Below are positions 50,818 to 58,673 of a DNA stretch of 64,000 nucleotides, piece after piece; position 1 is the first letter of the stretch; the number at the start of each line of letters is the position of its first letter. The notes under the pieces were generated by a model that was not told the DNA's origin, searched no databases, and was given only the letters and a program-made list of their open reading frames with translations. The position numbers and the translations under genes were made by a program. Source of the stretch: Devosia yakushimensis (GTDB taxonomy: Bacteria; Pseudomonadota; Alphaproteobacteria; Rhizobiales; Devosiaceae); the NCBI RefSeq assembly GCF_030159855.1, contig NZ_BSNG01000001.1, positions 930,001 to 994,000 on the forward strand, written 5' to 3'.

Positions 50818-52401
50818 CTATGCCAGCACGATCTCCCGCTCGATGCCGATGGCGTCGAGGAAATCGCGGTCATGGCTGACCACCAGAAGTGCGCCGTCAT
50901 AGCCGCGCAGGCCCGCTTCCACTTGCTCGATAGCGTGGATATCGAGATGGTTGGTGGGCTCGTCCAGAATCAGCAATTGCGGCGGGTTGTTGCCGCCAAT
51001 GGTGCAGGCGAGCCCCGCGCGAAGGGTCTCTCCGCCACTGAGCGTGCCCACCTTTTGCAATGCCGCATCGGCGCGGAACATGAATCGGGCCAGCGCCGCC
51101 CGGCCGGTATTTTCGTCCGCCTCGGGGTTGAGGCGGCGGAAATTGTCGCGAATGCTGAGCTGGGGATCGAGCAGACTCACCGTCTGGTCGAGCAGGGCAT
51201 AGGGCACCAATATCCGGGCCACGCCGCTCGTGGGCGCGAGCGTGCCGGTCAGCAGCCGCAACAGCGTCGTCTTGCCTGAGCCATTGGGCCCGGTAATGGC
51301 GACACGCTCCGGCCCGATAATGCCGAACGAGGCATTGGCCACGACCGGGATTTCAGGCACGGGGCCACCGCTCAGAGCGTCCGCCTGCAATACCGTCCGG
51401 CCGGCCGGAAGGCCGGATGGGGTCAGCGTGACGGAGAGCGGGGTCAGGATTTCCACCTGCGCCCGGGCTTCGCTGGCGGCTTCTGCCGCCTCGCCGCGCA
51501 GGCGGTTGGCTAGCCGCGTATTGCCGCCACTGGTATTTTCCGAGTTCTCCTTCATACCACCCAGCATGATGCGCGGAATGTCGCCCTTGGCCGCCTTGCG
51601 CTTGCCGGCGCCGTCCTTGCGGGCCTTGCGTTCCGCAACTGCCTGGATCTTGCGGTCGACCTCGGCCACTTTGCGCTCGGCCGATGCCAGCTGATGCTCG
51701 GCAGCCGACAGTTCCAATGCCTTGCGTTCGCTATAATGGTCCCAATTGCCGCCATAGGTCTTGGCGCCGAGGCTGGTAAGCTCGACAATGGCGTCCATTT
51801 CGCGCAGCAGCGCCCGGTCATGGCTGACCACGATTGCCCCACCGCGCCAGCGATGCAGCAGATCGACGACCGCTTCGCGCCCGTCAGCATCGAGATTGTT
51901 GGTGGGCTCGTCGAGCAGGATCATGTCCGGCTTGGCGAGGATCAGCCGGGCCAGCGACAGCCGCGTTCGCTCGCCGCCGCTCAGTGTGGAGAGCAGGCGG
52001 CCGGGATCGAGAGCGGGCAGGTGCACATCGGCAAGGGCCGCGTCGATGCGGCCGGGCAGGGTCCAATCGGCTTCGCCGGCATCTTCGGCCGTGCCAAGCC
52101 CCTGTTCGAGACGATCGAGCCGATCAAGTTCGCCGGCAATATCGAGGTGATCGGCCACGGTTTCAGTGGGATCGACCCGCACCGATTGCTCGAGCACGCC
52201 AAGCGTGCCCGTGACGCTGACCGAGCCCGAAACAGGCGTCAGCTCCCCCAGGATCAGGCGAAGCAGGGTGGATTTGCCCGTGCCGTTACGGCCAATCAGC
52301 CCCGTGCGTTCGTTGCCGAAACTGAGGTCGAGACCGGAAAAAAGCGGCTGGTTGTCAGGCGTGGAATAGGAAAGTTGGTGCAGCGTAATGGAGGCGGGCA
52401 T
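50818..52401 (-). CDS. ABC-F family ATPase
   Basis: A 527-residue protein with two ABC domains and no membrane segments. Domain 1: Walker A GRNGTGKST, signature LSGGERTRLSLARL, Walker B ILLDEPTNNLD. Domain 2: GPNGSGKTT, LSGGETLRAGLA, LLILDEPTNHLD. A charged linker (AERKVAEVDRKIQAVAERKA) joins them. ABC-F proteins act on the ribosome as translation factors, some giving antibiotic protection. The linker is not of an obvious resistance type. Confidence 0.88.
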   Translation of the reverse strand: MPASITLHQLSYSTPDNQPLFSGLDLSFGNERTGLIGRNGTGKSTLLRLILGELTPVSGSVSVTGTLGVLEQSVRVDPTETVADHLDIAGELDRLDRLEQGLGTAEDAGEADWTLPGRIDAALADVHLPALDPGRLLSTLSGGERTRLSLARLILAKPDMILLDEPTNNLDADGREAVVDLLHRWRGGAIVVSHDRALLREMDAIVELTSLGAKTYGGNWDHYSERKALELSAAEHQLASAERKVAEVDRKIQAVAERKARKDGAGKRKAAKGDIPRIMLGGMKENSENTSGGNTRLANRLRGEAAEAASEARAQVEILTPLSVTLTPSGLPAGRTVLQADALSGGPVPEIPVVANASFGIIGPERVAITGPNGSGKTTLLRLLTGTLAPTSGVARILVPYALLDQTVSLLDPQLSIRDNFRRLNPEADENTGRAALARFMFRADAALQKVGTLSGGETLRAGLACTIGGNNPPQLLILDEPTNHLDIHAIEQVEAGLRGYDGALLVVSHDRDFLDAIGIEREIVLA

Positions 52402-52561
52402 GGACGGATTCCGAATGAGCGATGCGGATGAGGCAGTCGGTCATCGTCGAATCCATTGGGTACCGTCCGGTCTGTGCTGCGGGTGGGCTGAAGATAGGCA
52501 GGGTGGTGGAGATGTCAAGTTTGGCTGGTGGCGGGCCCTCGTGTTGAGAGGAAACCCATAC

Positions 52562-52644
52562 CGTCATTGCCCGGCTTGTCCGGGCAATCCATGCTTCAGC
52601 GCGCGCGGAAAGGTGGATCACCTGGACAAGCCGGGTGATGACGA
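52562..52644. repeat. REP-like inverted repeat, family A copy 4 (subtype 2)
   Basis: Left arm GTCATTGCCCGGCTTGTCCG... and right arm ...CCTGGACAAGCCGGGTGATGAC. Almost the same core as the copy at 16682. The gap 52402-52714 between the ABC-F promoter region and the M32 stop has no gene. Confidence 0.75.
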
Positions 52645-52714
52645 CGGTGGGGATATTCGGTCTGGCAGAAACTGATTCCGCTATCGCCTCTATCGCTTTG
52701 ATCCAGCTGCAAAA

Positions 52715-54211
52715 CTACGCCAGATACCGCTTCTTCAAATGCGCCTTGAAGAAGTCCGCGTTCAGCGGTTCGCCCGTGGCGCGGGTAATCAGGTCCGGCG
52801 TCGACCAGCGCGAGCCCTGCGTCCAGATATTGTCGCTGCGCCATTGATTGACGCCGGTGAAGTCGCCCTTGCGAATATCCTCGCGCACGCTCGGTTGCAC
52901 CTTTTCCAGCGCCGCCCATTGCTGCGCCGCGATCATGGCACCCAGGGTATAGCTGGGGAAATAGCCGAAGGCACCGCCCGGCCAATGGACGTCCTGCATC
53001 GGGCCATCCTTGGGATCGGCCAATGTCGAAAGCCCCAGATATTCGGTCATCTTGGCGTCCCAGGCCTCGGGAATCTGGCTGGCTTCCAGCTTGCCATTGA
53101 CCAGGTCCTGTTCCAGCTCGTAGCGCAGGATGACGTGGAGCGGGTAGGTGACCTCGTCGGCATCGACGCGGATATAGCCGCGCTCGACATGGTTCACCTC
53201 GCTGAGGATATCGGTAATTTCCCAGCCGGGAATGGCGTCTTCGCCCAGATGCAGATGCACCAGGGGCAGGGTGAATTCCCAGAATTCCGGGCTGCGCGAG
53301 AGCTGCATTTCCACGAACAGGCTTTGGCTCTCGTGGATGCCCATGCCGCGGGCCTTGCCCAGTGGCCAATGCGACCATGCCTTGGGCAGGCCCTGCTCAT
53401 AAAGTGCGTGACCGGTTTCGTGCAGCACGCCCATCAGCGAGGAGAGGAATTCGTCGGTGCGATAGCGCGTGGTCATACGCACATCGGTCGGCACGCCGCC
53501 GCAGAAGGGGTGGTGCGACACGGCCAGCGAGCCATGGGTGAAATCAAAGCCCACGGCGCGCATGGCAGCAAGGCCAAGTTCGCGCTGCTTTTCGATTGGG
53601 TAGGGGCCGCTCAGCACCTTGCGCGGGCGCTTGGCCAGCCGCTGCTCCTGGGCCGCCAGGGCTTCGGGCACGAAACCCGTGAGGAAGCTCTTGAGATCAC
53701 CAAACACCAGGTCGAGATCGGCCGTGCGGTTGCCGGGATCATATTGCTCCATCAGCGCGTCATAGGGCGCGAGTTTCAGCGCGTCGGCACGCAATTGTGC
53801 TTCCTCGCGCACCAGGGCGACAACGCCTTCCAGCGCCGGCAGAAAGCTGTCCCAGTCATTCTTGGCGCGCAATTCGCGCCAGAGCTGTTCGGAGCGCATG
53901 GTGGCGGCGGTCTTGCGTTCGACGAACTCGGTGGGCAGGCACGTGGCGTTGATATAGGTCTTTTGGAACTCGCCCAAGGCCAGTTTCTGATCTTCGGATT
54001 CGACTTCCTTTTTGGCCGCTTCGATCCAGTCGGCGATTTCCGGCGCGGTGGATTGGGCATGGTAGAGTCCGGCCAGGTTGGACATGGCCTCGGCCCGCTT
54101 TTCGCCGCCGCCAACCGCCATATGGGTGGCCTCGTCGGCGCCAAGGATGGACAGCGCATGCTCCAGCGCTTCGAGTTTGCGGCCGAGATCGTCGAGTTTC
54201 TGGAAGGACAT
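52715..54211 (-). CDS. Carboxypeptidase M32
   Basis: A 498-residue zinc metallopeptidase, a normal length for family M32. The zinc motif HETGH (near residue 264) is followed by GIHESQSLFVEMQLSRSPEF, which supplies the third ligand. HPFCGGVPTDVRMTTRY and DVHWPGGAFGYFPSYTLGAM are further M32 hallmarks. It removes C-terminal amino acids from peptides in the cytoplasm. Single gene. Confidence 0.93.
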   Translation of the reverse strand: MSFQKLDDLGRKLEALEHALSILGADEATHMAVGGGEKRAEAMSNLAGLYHAQSTAPEIADWIEAAKKEVESEDQKLALGEFQKTYINATCLPTEFVERKTAATMRSEQLWRELRAKNDWDSFLPALEGVVALVREEAQLRADALKLAPYDALMEQYDPGNRTADLDLVFGDLKSFLTGFVPEALAAQEQRLAKRPRKVLSGPYPIEKQRELGLAAMRAVGFDFTHGSLAVSHHPFCGGVPTDVRMTTRYRTDEFLSSLMGVLHETGHALYEQGLPKAWSHWPLGKARGMGIHESQSLFVEMQLSRSPEFWEFTLPLVHLHLGEDAIPGWEITDILSEVNHVERGYIRVDADEVTYPLHVILRYELEQDLVNGKLEASQIPEAWDAKMTEYLGLSTLADPKDGPMQDVHWPGGAFGYFPSYTLGAMIAAQQWAALEKVQPSVREDIRKGDFTGVNQWRSDNIWTQGSRWSTPDLITRATGEPLNADFFKAHLKKRYLA

Positions 54212-54278
54212 GGGCAGGCTCCGGTTTGCGACCAGAGGTGTTCCATAGCTCAGCGGCTAGGGCAAGCCGTGCGCGCTA

Positions 54279-54449
54279 CTAGTCGTCATCCGGCGGCGGG
54301 AGCGGCTTGTCTTTCCGCCCGCCGTAAGCGGCGCCCAGGCCAGCGCCGATTGCGATGCCGATGCCAATTCCCAATGCGAGATTGTCGAGGGCGATGCCGA
54401 TACCGGCGCCGATGGCTATGCCCAGGGCAATGCCCATGCTGGTGCTCAT
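54279..54449 (-). CDS. Small glycine-zipper membrane protein
   Basis: A 56-residue protein from ATG 54449 with GGGAG 8 nt upstream. Almost the whole chain is a glycine-zipper helix pattern (GIALGIAIGAGIGIALDN, LGIGIGIAIGAGLGAAYGG), followed by a charged KDKPLPPPDDD tail. Such repeats form small membrane or amphipathic helical hairpins. Function unknown. Confidence 0.6.
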   Translation of the reverse strand: MSTSMGIALGIAIGAGIGIALDNLALGIGIGIAIGAGLGAAYGGRKDKPLPPPDDD

Positions 54450-54500
54450 GATGCTGCTCCCGTCTTGCAGACCAACTGCTCGAGGCGCCCAGGGTTCCAC

Positions 54501-54539
54501 AAAAAAAGGGGAAAGGCGCAGCCGGGGAGACTGCGCCTT
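54501..54539 (-). terminator. Terminator of the flgFGAH operon
   Basis: The stem AAGGCGCAG / CTGCGCCTT (54513-54539) is followed on the minus strand by CCCCTTTTTTTG. A second GC stem (GGCGGGGTCC / GGGCCCCGCC, 54571-54594) lies upstream, both within 150 bp of the flgH stop. Confidence 0.8.
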
Positions 54540-54650
54540 GGGGAAGGCCGGCGTCCGTTCTGGAGCCGGCCAGGCGGGGTCCTTCTGGGCCCCGCCGGGG
54601 AGAACCCGCCGCACCATTGGGGGAATGCGCGGCGGGAATTCGGGACCGGT

Positions 54651-55388
54651 CTAGAAGGGGAGGATTGCGTCCATCACCTGCTGGCCATAGCGGGGCTGCT
54701 GGACATCGGTGATCTGGCCGCGGCCGCCATAAGAGATGCGGGCTTCGGCGATCTTGGCCGAGGGGATGGTATTGTTGGCGCGGATATCGGAGGGGCGCAC
54801 GATGCCGGTGACGATGAGGTCGCGGACCTCGAAGTTCACCCGCACTTCCTGGCGGCCTTCGATCACCAGATTGCCATTGGGCAGAATCTGCGTGACGACG
54901 GCTGCAACCGAAGTCTCCAGGCTTTCCGAGCGGTTGACCGATCCGGCGCCCTTATTGGCCATGCCGGAGGTGAAGTCGACGGCGGCGGACGGGTCGATAT
55001 TGCCGCCTGAGCCGCGGTTGATGACCGTGGCCAGAATACCGCCCATGCCGGCGGTGTTGGACGCGCTGCGGCTGGAATTGGTCGTGTTGTCGATCTGGGC
55101 GCTGTCATTGATGGTGACGACGATGGTGAGAATGTCCCCGATGCGATGGGCGCGCTCATCCTTGAAGAAGCCGCGAGCCGAGGTGCGGTAGAGCGAGTTG
55201 GGCTGGTAGGTATCGGCAATCGCCTCAGGCATGGGCATGCGCACCGGCTGGTAGCCGGCAATGGTGGTGGGGTCCTCGATGGCCGTCAGCACCGGCGCCT
55301 TGCCGACATTGGCGAGACGGTCGGTTGTGGTGCAGGCGACGAGCGAGCCGGTGAGCAGCAGCAGGGTGGCGAGTTTGACGAGTTTCAT
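54651..55388 (-). CDS. flgH: Flagellar L-ring lipoprotein FlgH
   Basis: A 245-residue lipoprotein. The lipobox is LVAC, with acylation at Cys19. The conserved stretches LYRTSARGFFKDERAHRIGD, ILTIVVTINDSAQIDNTTNS and LPNGNLVIEGRQEVRVNFEV are typical of FlgH. It forms the outer-membrane L-ring. AGGAG precedes the ATG. Last gene of flgF-flgG-flgA-flgH. Confidence 0.93.
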   Translation of the reverse strand: MKLVKLATLLLLTGSLVACTTTDRLANVGKAPVLTAIEDPTTIAGYQPVRMPMPEAIADTYQPNSLYRTSARGFFKDERAHRIGDILTIVVTINDSAQIDNTTNSSRSASNTAGMGGILATVINRGSGGNIDPSAAVDFTSGMANKGAGSVNRSESLETSVAAVVTQILPNGNLVIEGRQEVRVNFEVRDLIVTGIVRPSDIRANNTIPSAKIAEARISYGGRGQITDVQQPRYGQQVMDAILPF

Positions 55389-55402
55389 TTGGGGCTCCTG
55401 AG

Positions 55403-56344
55403 CTAGAGGCCGGCGACGGAAAGGGGAGCGATGCTGACTTCGACAGCACCGGCGGAAATGGCAGTGGCGTTGATCAGGCGCTTGGAGGCGAGGTTGAGCA
55501 CCTGGACCGGGCCGCCCGCCGCGGCGCTGGTGATGGCTTGACCCTTGACCGTCAGCGTCATCGGGCCCTTGCGGAAATAGATGGTCACCAGCTGGTTCTT
55601 GGCGATGATCTGGGGTGTCGTCACGTCGGAGGGCTTGAGCATCATGCCTTCGCGGCTCTGGCGGGTAAGGGCCATGCCGATCAGCTGGTTCGGCTGGGCG
55701 ATCCCGGCGCCGTCAGCAAAGCGCAGTGCGACCGGGCGCATCTCGATATTGTCGGGGCCGAGCACCGTGCCGGCCGGCAGGCTGGCCCTGAGGTGGGGGG
55801 CTTCGATCAGCAGTTCGATCGTGCCAGTGACGTCCAGCGGCTGAGTTTCACCGGCGATGGCAAGGCGGGCCGTGAACGTGCCGGTGCCGGGCAGGTAGCG
55901 CAGGCTCACTATGCTGGCCGGCGTGCCAACGGGTTCGGCGTTGATGGGCGCGATAGGGCTATTGAACAGGGTATCGGCCGTCATGCCGTCGGTCATGATG
56001 CCGCGCTGGCGCAGATCGTCGGCGATGAGCTGGGCGATGCGTGCCTCGTCGACGACGCTGGCGGCGCGCGTGACGCGACTGGCGCTGACGCCGTTGGTAT
56101 CGAAAGTCGCGATGCCCACCCGCGCTGCTGCGGCGGTGATATCGGCGAGGGGCACGAGGCCGCTGGTGCCGGGCTTGGGCGAGCGGAACAGGGGCTGTTC
56201 AGCGGCTGTGCCGGCGTCCTCGAACATGTCGCCGACGGTCACCACGGCAGCGGAGACGGCGATGTCGGCCTTGAGCGTCGGGTCCGCGAATGCGGTGCCG
56301 GCGAGCAGTGCGGTGGCGAAGGTGGCGAGAAGCGTGCGGATCAT
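55403..56344 (-). CDS. flgA: P-ring assembly chaperone FlgA
   Basis: A 313-residue periplasmic protein with signal peptide (FATALLAGTAFA-DP). The C-terminal SAF-like domain has LPAGTVLGPDNIEMRPVALR, NQLIGMALTRQSREGMMLKP and a final VQVLNLASKRLINATA. It is longer than enteric FlgA because of an extra N-terminal domain. It assists FlgI polymerisation. Gap of 14 nt to flgG on each side shows a tight operon. Confidence 0.9.
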   Translation of the reverse strand: MIRTLLATFATALLAGTAFADPTLKADIAVSAAVVTVGDMFEDAGTAAEQPLFRSPKPGTSGLVPLADITAAAARVGIATFDTNGVSASRVTRAASVVDEARIAQLIADDLRQRGIMTDGMTADTLFNSPIAPINAEPVGTPASIVSLRYLPGTGTFTARLAIAGETQPLDVTGTIELLIEAPHLRASLPAGTVLGPDNIEMRPVALRFADGAGIAQPNQLIGMALTRQSREGMMLKPSDVTTPQIIAKNQLVTIYFRKGPMTLTVKGQAITSAAAGGPVQVLNLASKRLINATAISAGAVEVSIAPLSVAGL

Positions 56345-56357
56345 CTAGCTGTCTCCC

Positions 56358-57143
56358 TTAGCGAAGCTGGCTCGTGGCCTGCATCATCGAGTCAGCGCCG
56401 GAGATGATGCGGGCATTCATCTCGTAGGCGCGCTGGGCGGCGATGAGGTCGGCGATTTCGGTGACCGAATTGACATTGGCCATTTCGAGATAGTTCTGCA
56501 GCAGATTGCCGGTGCCATCCTGATTGGGGATTTCAACCTGTGCCGGACCGCTGGCAGCGGTTTCGAGGAACAGGTTGTCGCCCATCGATTCCAGGCCCGA
56601 TTTGTTGACGAAGCGGGCGAGCTGGAGCTGGCCGAGCTGGGTCGGGATGGTCTCGTTGTTGAGATAGGCCTGCACCAGGCCGTCGGGCGAGATCGAAACC
56701 GAAGTCGCGGTGCCCGGGATGGTGATGTTGGGCTCAACCGGATAGCCGCTCGAATTGACCAGCGTGCCTTCCGCGTCGCGCTCGAACGAGCCGTCGCGGG
56801 TATAGGCGGTGCGGCCATCGGGCAGGGTGATCATGAAGAAGCCTTCGCCGCGAATGGCGACATCGAGCTCGCGTTCGGTGATGTTCACGCTGCCCTGGCT
56901 CATCACACGGGGCGTCGAGACGGTGCGCACGCCCGAGCCGATCTCCAGGCCGGCCGGCACCATCGTACCCTGGTCCGAGGTCTGCGCGCCGGCGCGGGTG
57001 ACCTGCTGGTAGAGCAGGTCTTCGAATTCGGCTCGCTGACGCTTGTAGCCGGTCGTGCGCATGTTGGCGATATTGTTGGAGATGACTTCGACGTTGCGTT
57101 CCTGAGCGCTCATGCCGGTTGATGCGATGTAGAGAGCTTTCAT
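56358..57143 (-). CDS. flgG: Flagellar distal rod protein FlgG
   Basis: A 261-residue rod protein. N-terminal MKALYIASTGMSAQERNVEV with SNNIANMRTTGYKRQRAEFE; C-terminal YLEMANVNSVTEIADLIAAQ with RAYEMNARIISGADSMM. These are the classic rod/hook ends. It forms the distal rod between FlgF and the hook. Confidence 0.95.
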   Translation of the reverse strand: MKALYIASTGMSAQERNVEVISNNIANMRTTGYKRQRAEFEDLLYQQVTRAGAQTSDQGTMVPAGLEIGSGVRTVSTPRVMSQGSVNITERELDVAIRGEGFFMITLPDGRTAYTRDGSFERDAEGTLVNSSGYPVEPNITIPGTATSVSISPDGLVQAYLNNETIPTQLGQLQLARFVNKSGLESMGDNLFLETAASGPAQVEIPNQDGTGNLLQNYLEMANVNSVTEIADLIAAQRAYEMNARIISGADSMMQATSQLR

Positions 57144-57158
57144 GGCTGTTCCCCAGGG

Positions 57159-57899
57159 TTACGCGTTGGCATCGCCGAGGCGCTGAATGGCCGAGCGGCG
57201 GAGCTCGTCCTGCTTCTGCGTCAGCGAGGCGATGGATTCGTACGAGCGGGTTACGCGGATCATCTCGGCCATTTCGGACACGCCCGAAACGTTGGAGCGT
57301 TCGACGAAGCCCTGCATGGCGCGCGTATTGGTGGCGGCAAGCGGCGTGCCGCCGGCAAAGAGGTTATTGCCTTCGCGCGTCAGGTCCTGAGCATTGGCGA
57401 ATTCAACGAGACGCAACCGGTCCTTGGGGCCGGCGCTGGAGCTGACTGAACCATCGGACGCGATCAGGATGCCGGTTTCCTCGGGGCCGAACTGGATCGG
57501 GCCGCCTTCGCCCAGCACCGGGTTGCCATTGATGTCGACAAGGGTGCCATTGCTGCTGATCTGGAAGGAGCCGGCCTTGGTCCAGCGCTCGCCGGCGCCG
57601 GTCTGCACGGCGAAAAAGCCGGTGCCGTTGAGGGCGACATCCAGCTCGTTGCCGGTCTGCACCATGGCGCCACCCGACATGTCGTGCATGGTCGCCCAGT
57701 CCTGCACATAGGAGAGCGGCTGGTTGATCGTCGGGAAGTTCTGGTCGCGGGCGACCGGCATGACATATTCTTCAAACAGCAGGTTTTCGGCCTTGAAGCC
57801 GGTGGTGTTGATGTTGGCCATATTGTTGGCCACCACATCCATCTGCCGCTGCAGCGCGATCTGCCGGCTGAGGCTGATCAGTTGCGCATTTTCGATCAT
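57159..57899 (-). CDS. flgF: Flagellar proximal rod protein FlgF
   Basis: A 246-residue rod protein starting MIENAQLISLSRQIALQRQM, with VVANNMANINTTGFKAENLL and C-terminal VSEMAEMIRVTRSYESIASL. First gene of the leftward operon, 15 nt before flgG. A minus-strand sigma-54 promoter lies ~70 bp upstream of the start codon. Confidence 0.94.
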   Translation of the reverse strand: MIENAQLISLSRQIALQRQMDVVANNMANINTTGFKAENLLFEEYVMPVARDQNFPTINQPLSYVQDWATMHDMSGGAMVQTGNELDVALNGTGFFAVQTGAGERWTKAGSFQISSNGTLVDINGNPVLGEGGPIQFGPEETGILIASDGSVSSSAGPKDRLRLVEFANAQDLTREGNNLFAGGTPLAATNTRAMQGFVERSNVSGVSEMAEMIRVTRSYESIASLTQKQDELRRSAIQRLGDANA

Positions 57900-57967
57900 C
57901 GCTGATCCCCGGTGTTAACGTCCCCGAGACCGCCGCTTCCCCAAGCCTTGGCCTCGCCGTTTACATT

Positions 57968-57983
57968 GCAGAAACCATGCCAG
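57968..57983 (-). promoter_or_regulatory. Sigma-54 promoter of flgF
   Basis: Minus strand: TGGCAT-GGTTT-CTGCA, one mismatch in each half-element and correct GG-N10-GC spacing. The predicted start near 57957 is ~58 nt before the flgF ATG. Confidence 0.65.
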
Positions 57984-58057
57984 ACCGGAATTTTTAATAA
58001 AATCAGATAGATAGGCTTTCAGCGCGTTTAGCCTTGCCGGTTTAGATTTTCCCGGCG

Positions 58058-58087
58058 CGGCAAAAGCTGCCCGGCAAATTTTGCCGC
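58058..58087. promoter_or_regulatory. Pair of ftr-like palindromes between flgF and fliL
   Basis: CGGCA-AATTT-TGCCGC at 58072-58087 and a second, less regular CGGCAAAAGCTGCCC at 58058-58072, side by side 75-90 bp upstream of the flgF sigma-54 promoter. The first is nearly the same as the motifs at 28521 and 39870. Confidence 0.5.
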
Positions 58088-58100
58088 TTTGGGTGCATTT

Positions 58101-58116
58101 GTAACCAATCGTTAAC
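58101..58116 (+). promoter_or_regulatory. CtrA box upstream of fliL
   Basis: GTAA-CCAATCG-TTAAC, one mismatch to TTAA-N7-TTAAC, 66 bp before the fliL ATG. In Caulobacter the fliLM operon is a direct CtrA target. Confidence 0.6.
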
Positions 58117-58181
58117 CATCCGGCGCTTAGCTGGATGCAGAGCCGGAATCGTCCGGAAATCCTCGTGTTTGGCAGGTTGGC

Positions 58182-58673
58182 ATGGCCGCTGAAGCAGAAG
58201 CCGGTGAAGGCGGTGCCCGTAAAAAGGGCGTGCCCAAGCTCTTCCTTATTATTGGAGCTGCCGCGGTCGTCGTCCTGCTGGGCGGGGCGGGTCTTTATTA
58301 TTTCCTCTCGTCAGGCAGCTCCGCCGAGAGCGGGAGCGGGCATGAAGCTGCTGCCGCCGAGGCGCCGCATACCTTCATTTTCAATTTGCCGCCGATGACG
58401 GTCAATCTCAGCAATGAGGCCGGCGGGCAGTCTTTCATGCGCTTGAGCATCGCGCTTGAAGTGGCCAATCAGGATGTGATGACGGCGATCCAGCCCAGCA
58501 TGGCCAAGGTCACCGATGCCTTCCAGGTCTATCTGCGCGAGCTGCGCAAGAGCGATCTTGAGGGTTCGGCCGGAATCTATCGCCTCAAGGAAGAGCTGAC
58601 CCGGCGGGTCAATGTCGCCATCTATCCGCAGCGCGTCGAAAGCATCCTCTTCAAGGAAATCCTGGTGCAGTAA
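58182..58673 (+). CDS. fliL: Flagellar stator-associated protein FliL
   Basis: A 163-residue single-pass membrane protein. A short charged cytoplasmic tail (GGARKKGVPK) is followed by the helix LFLIIGAAAVVVLLGGAGLYYF. The periplasmic stomatin-like domain has FNLPPMTVNLSNEAGGQSFM and RVESILFKEILVQ. It forms a ring round the stator units. First gene of a rightward operon; its stop overlaps fliM by one base (TAATG). Confidence 0.92.
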   Translation: MAAEAEAGEGGARKKGVPKLFLIIGAAAVVVLLGGAGLYYFLSSGSSAESGSGHEAAAAEAPHTFIFNLPPMTVNLSNEAGGQSFMRLSIALEVANQDVMTAIQPSMAKVTDAFQVYLRELRKSDLEGSAGIYRLKEELTRRVNVAIYPQRVESILFKEILVQ

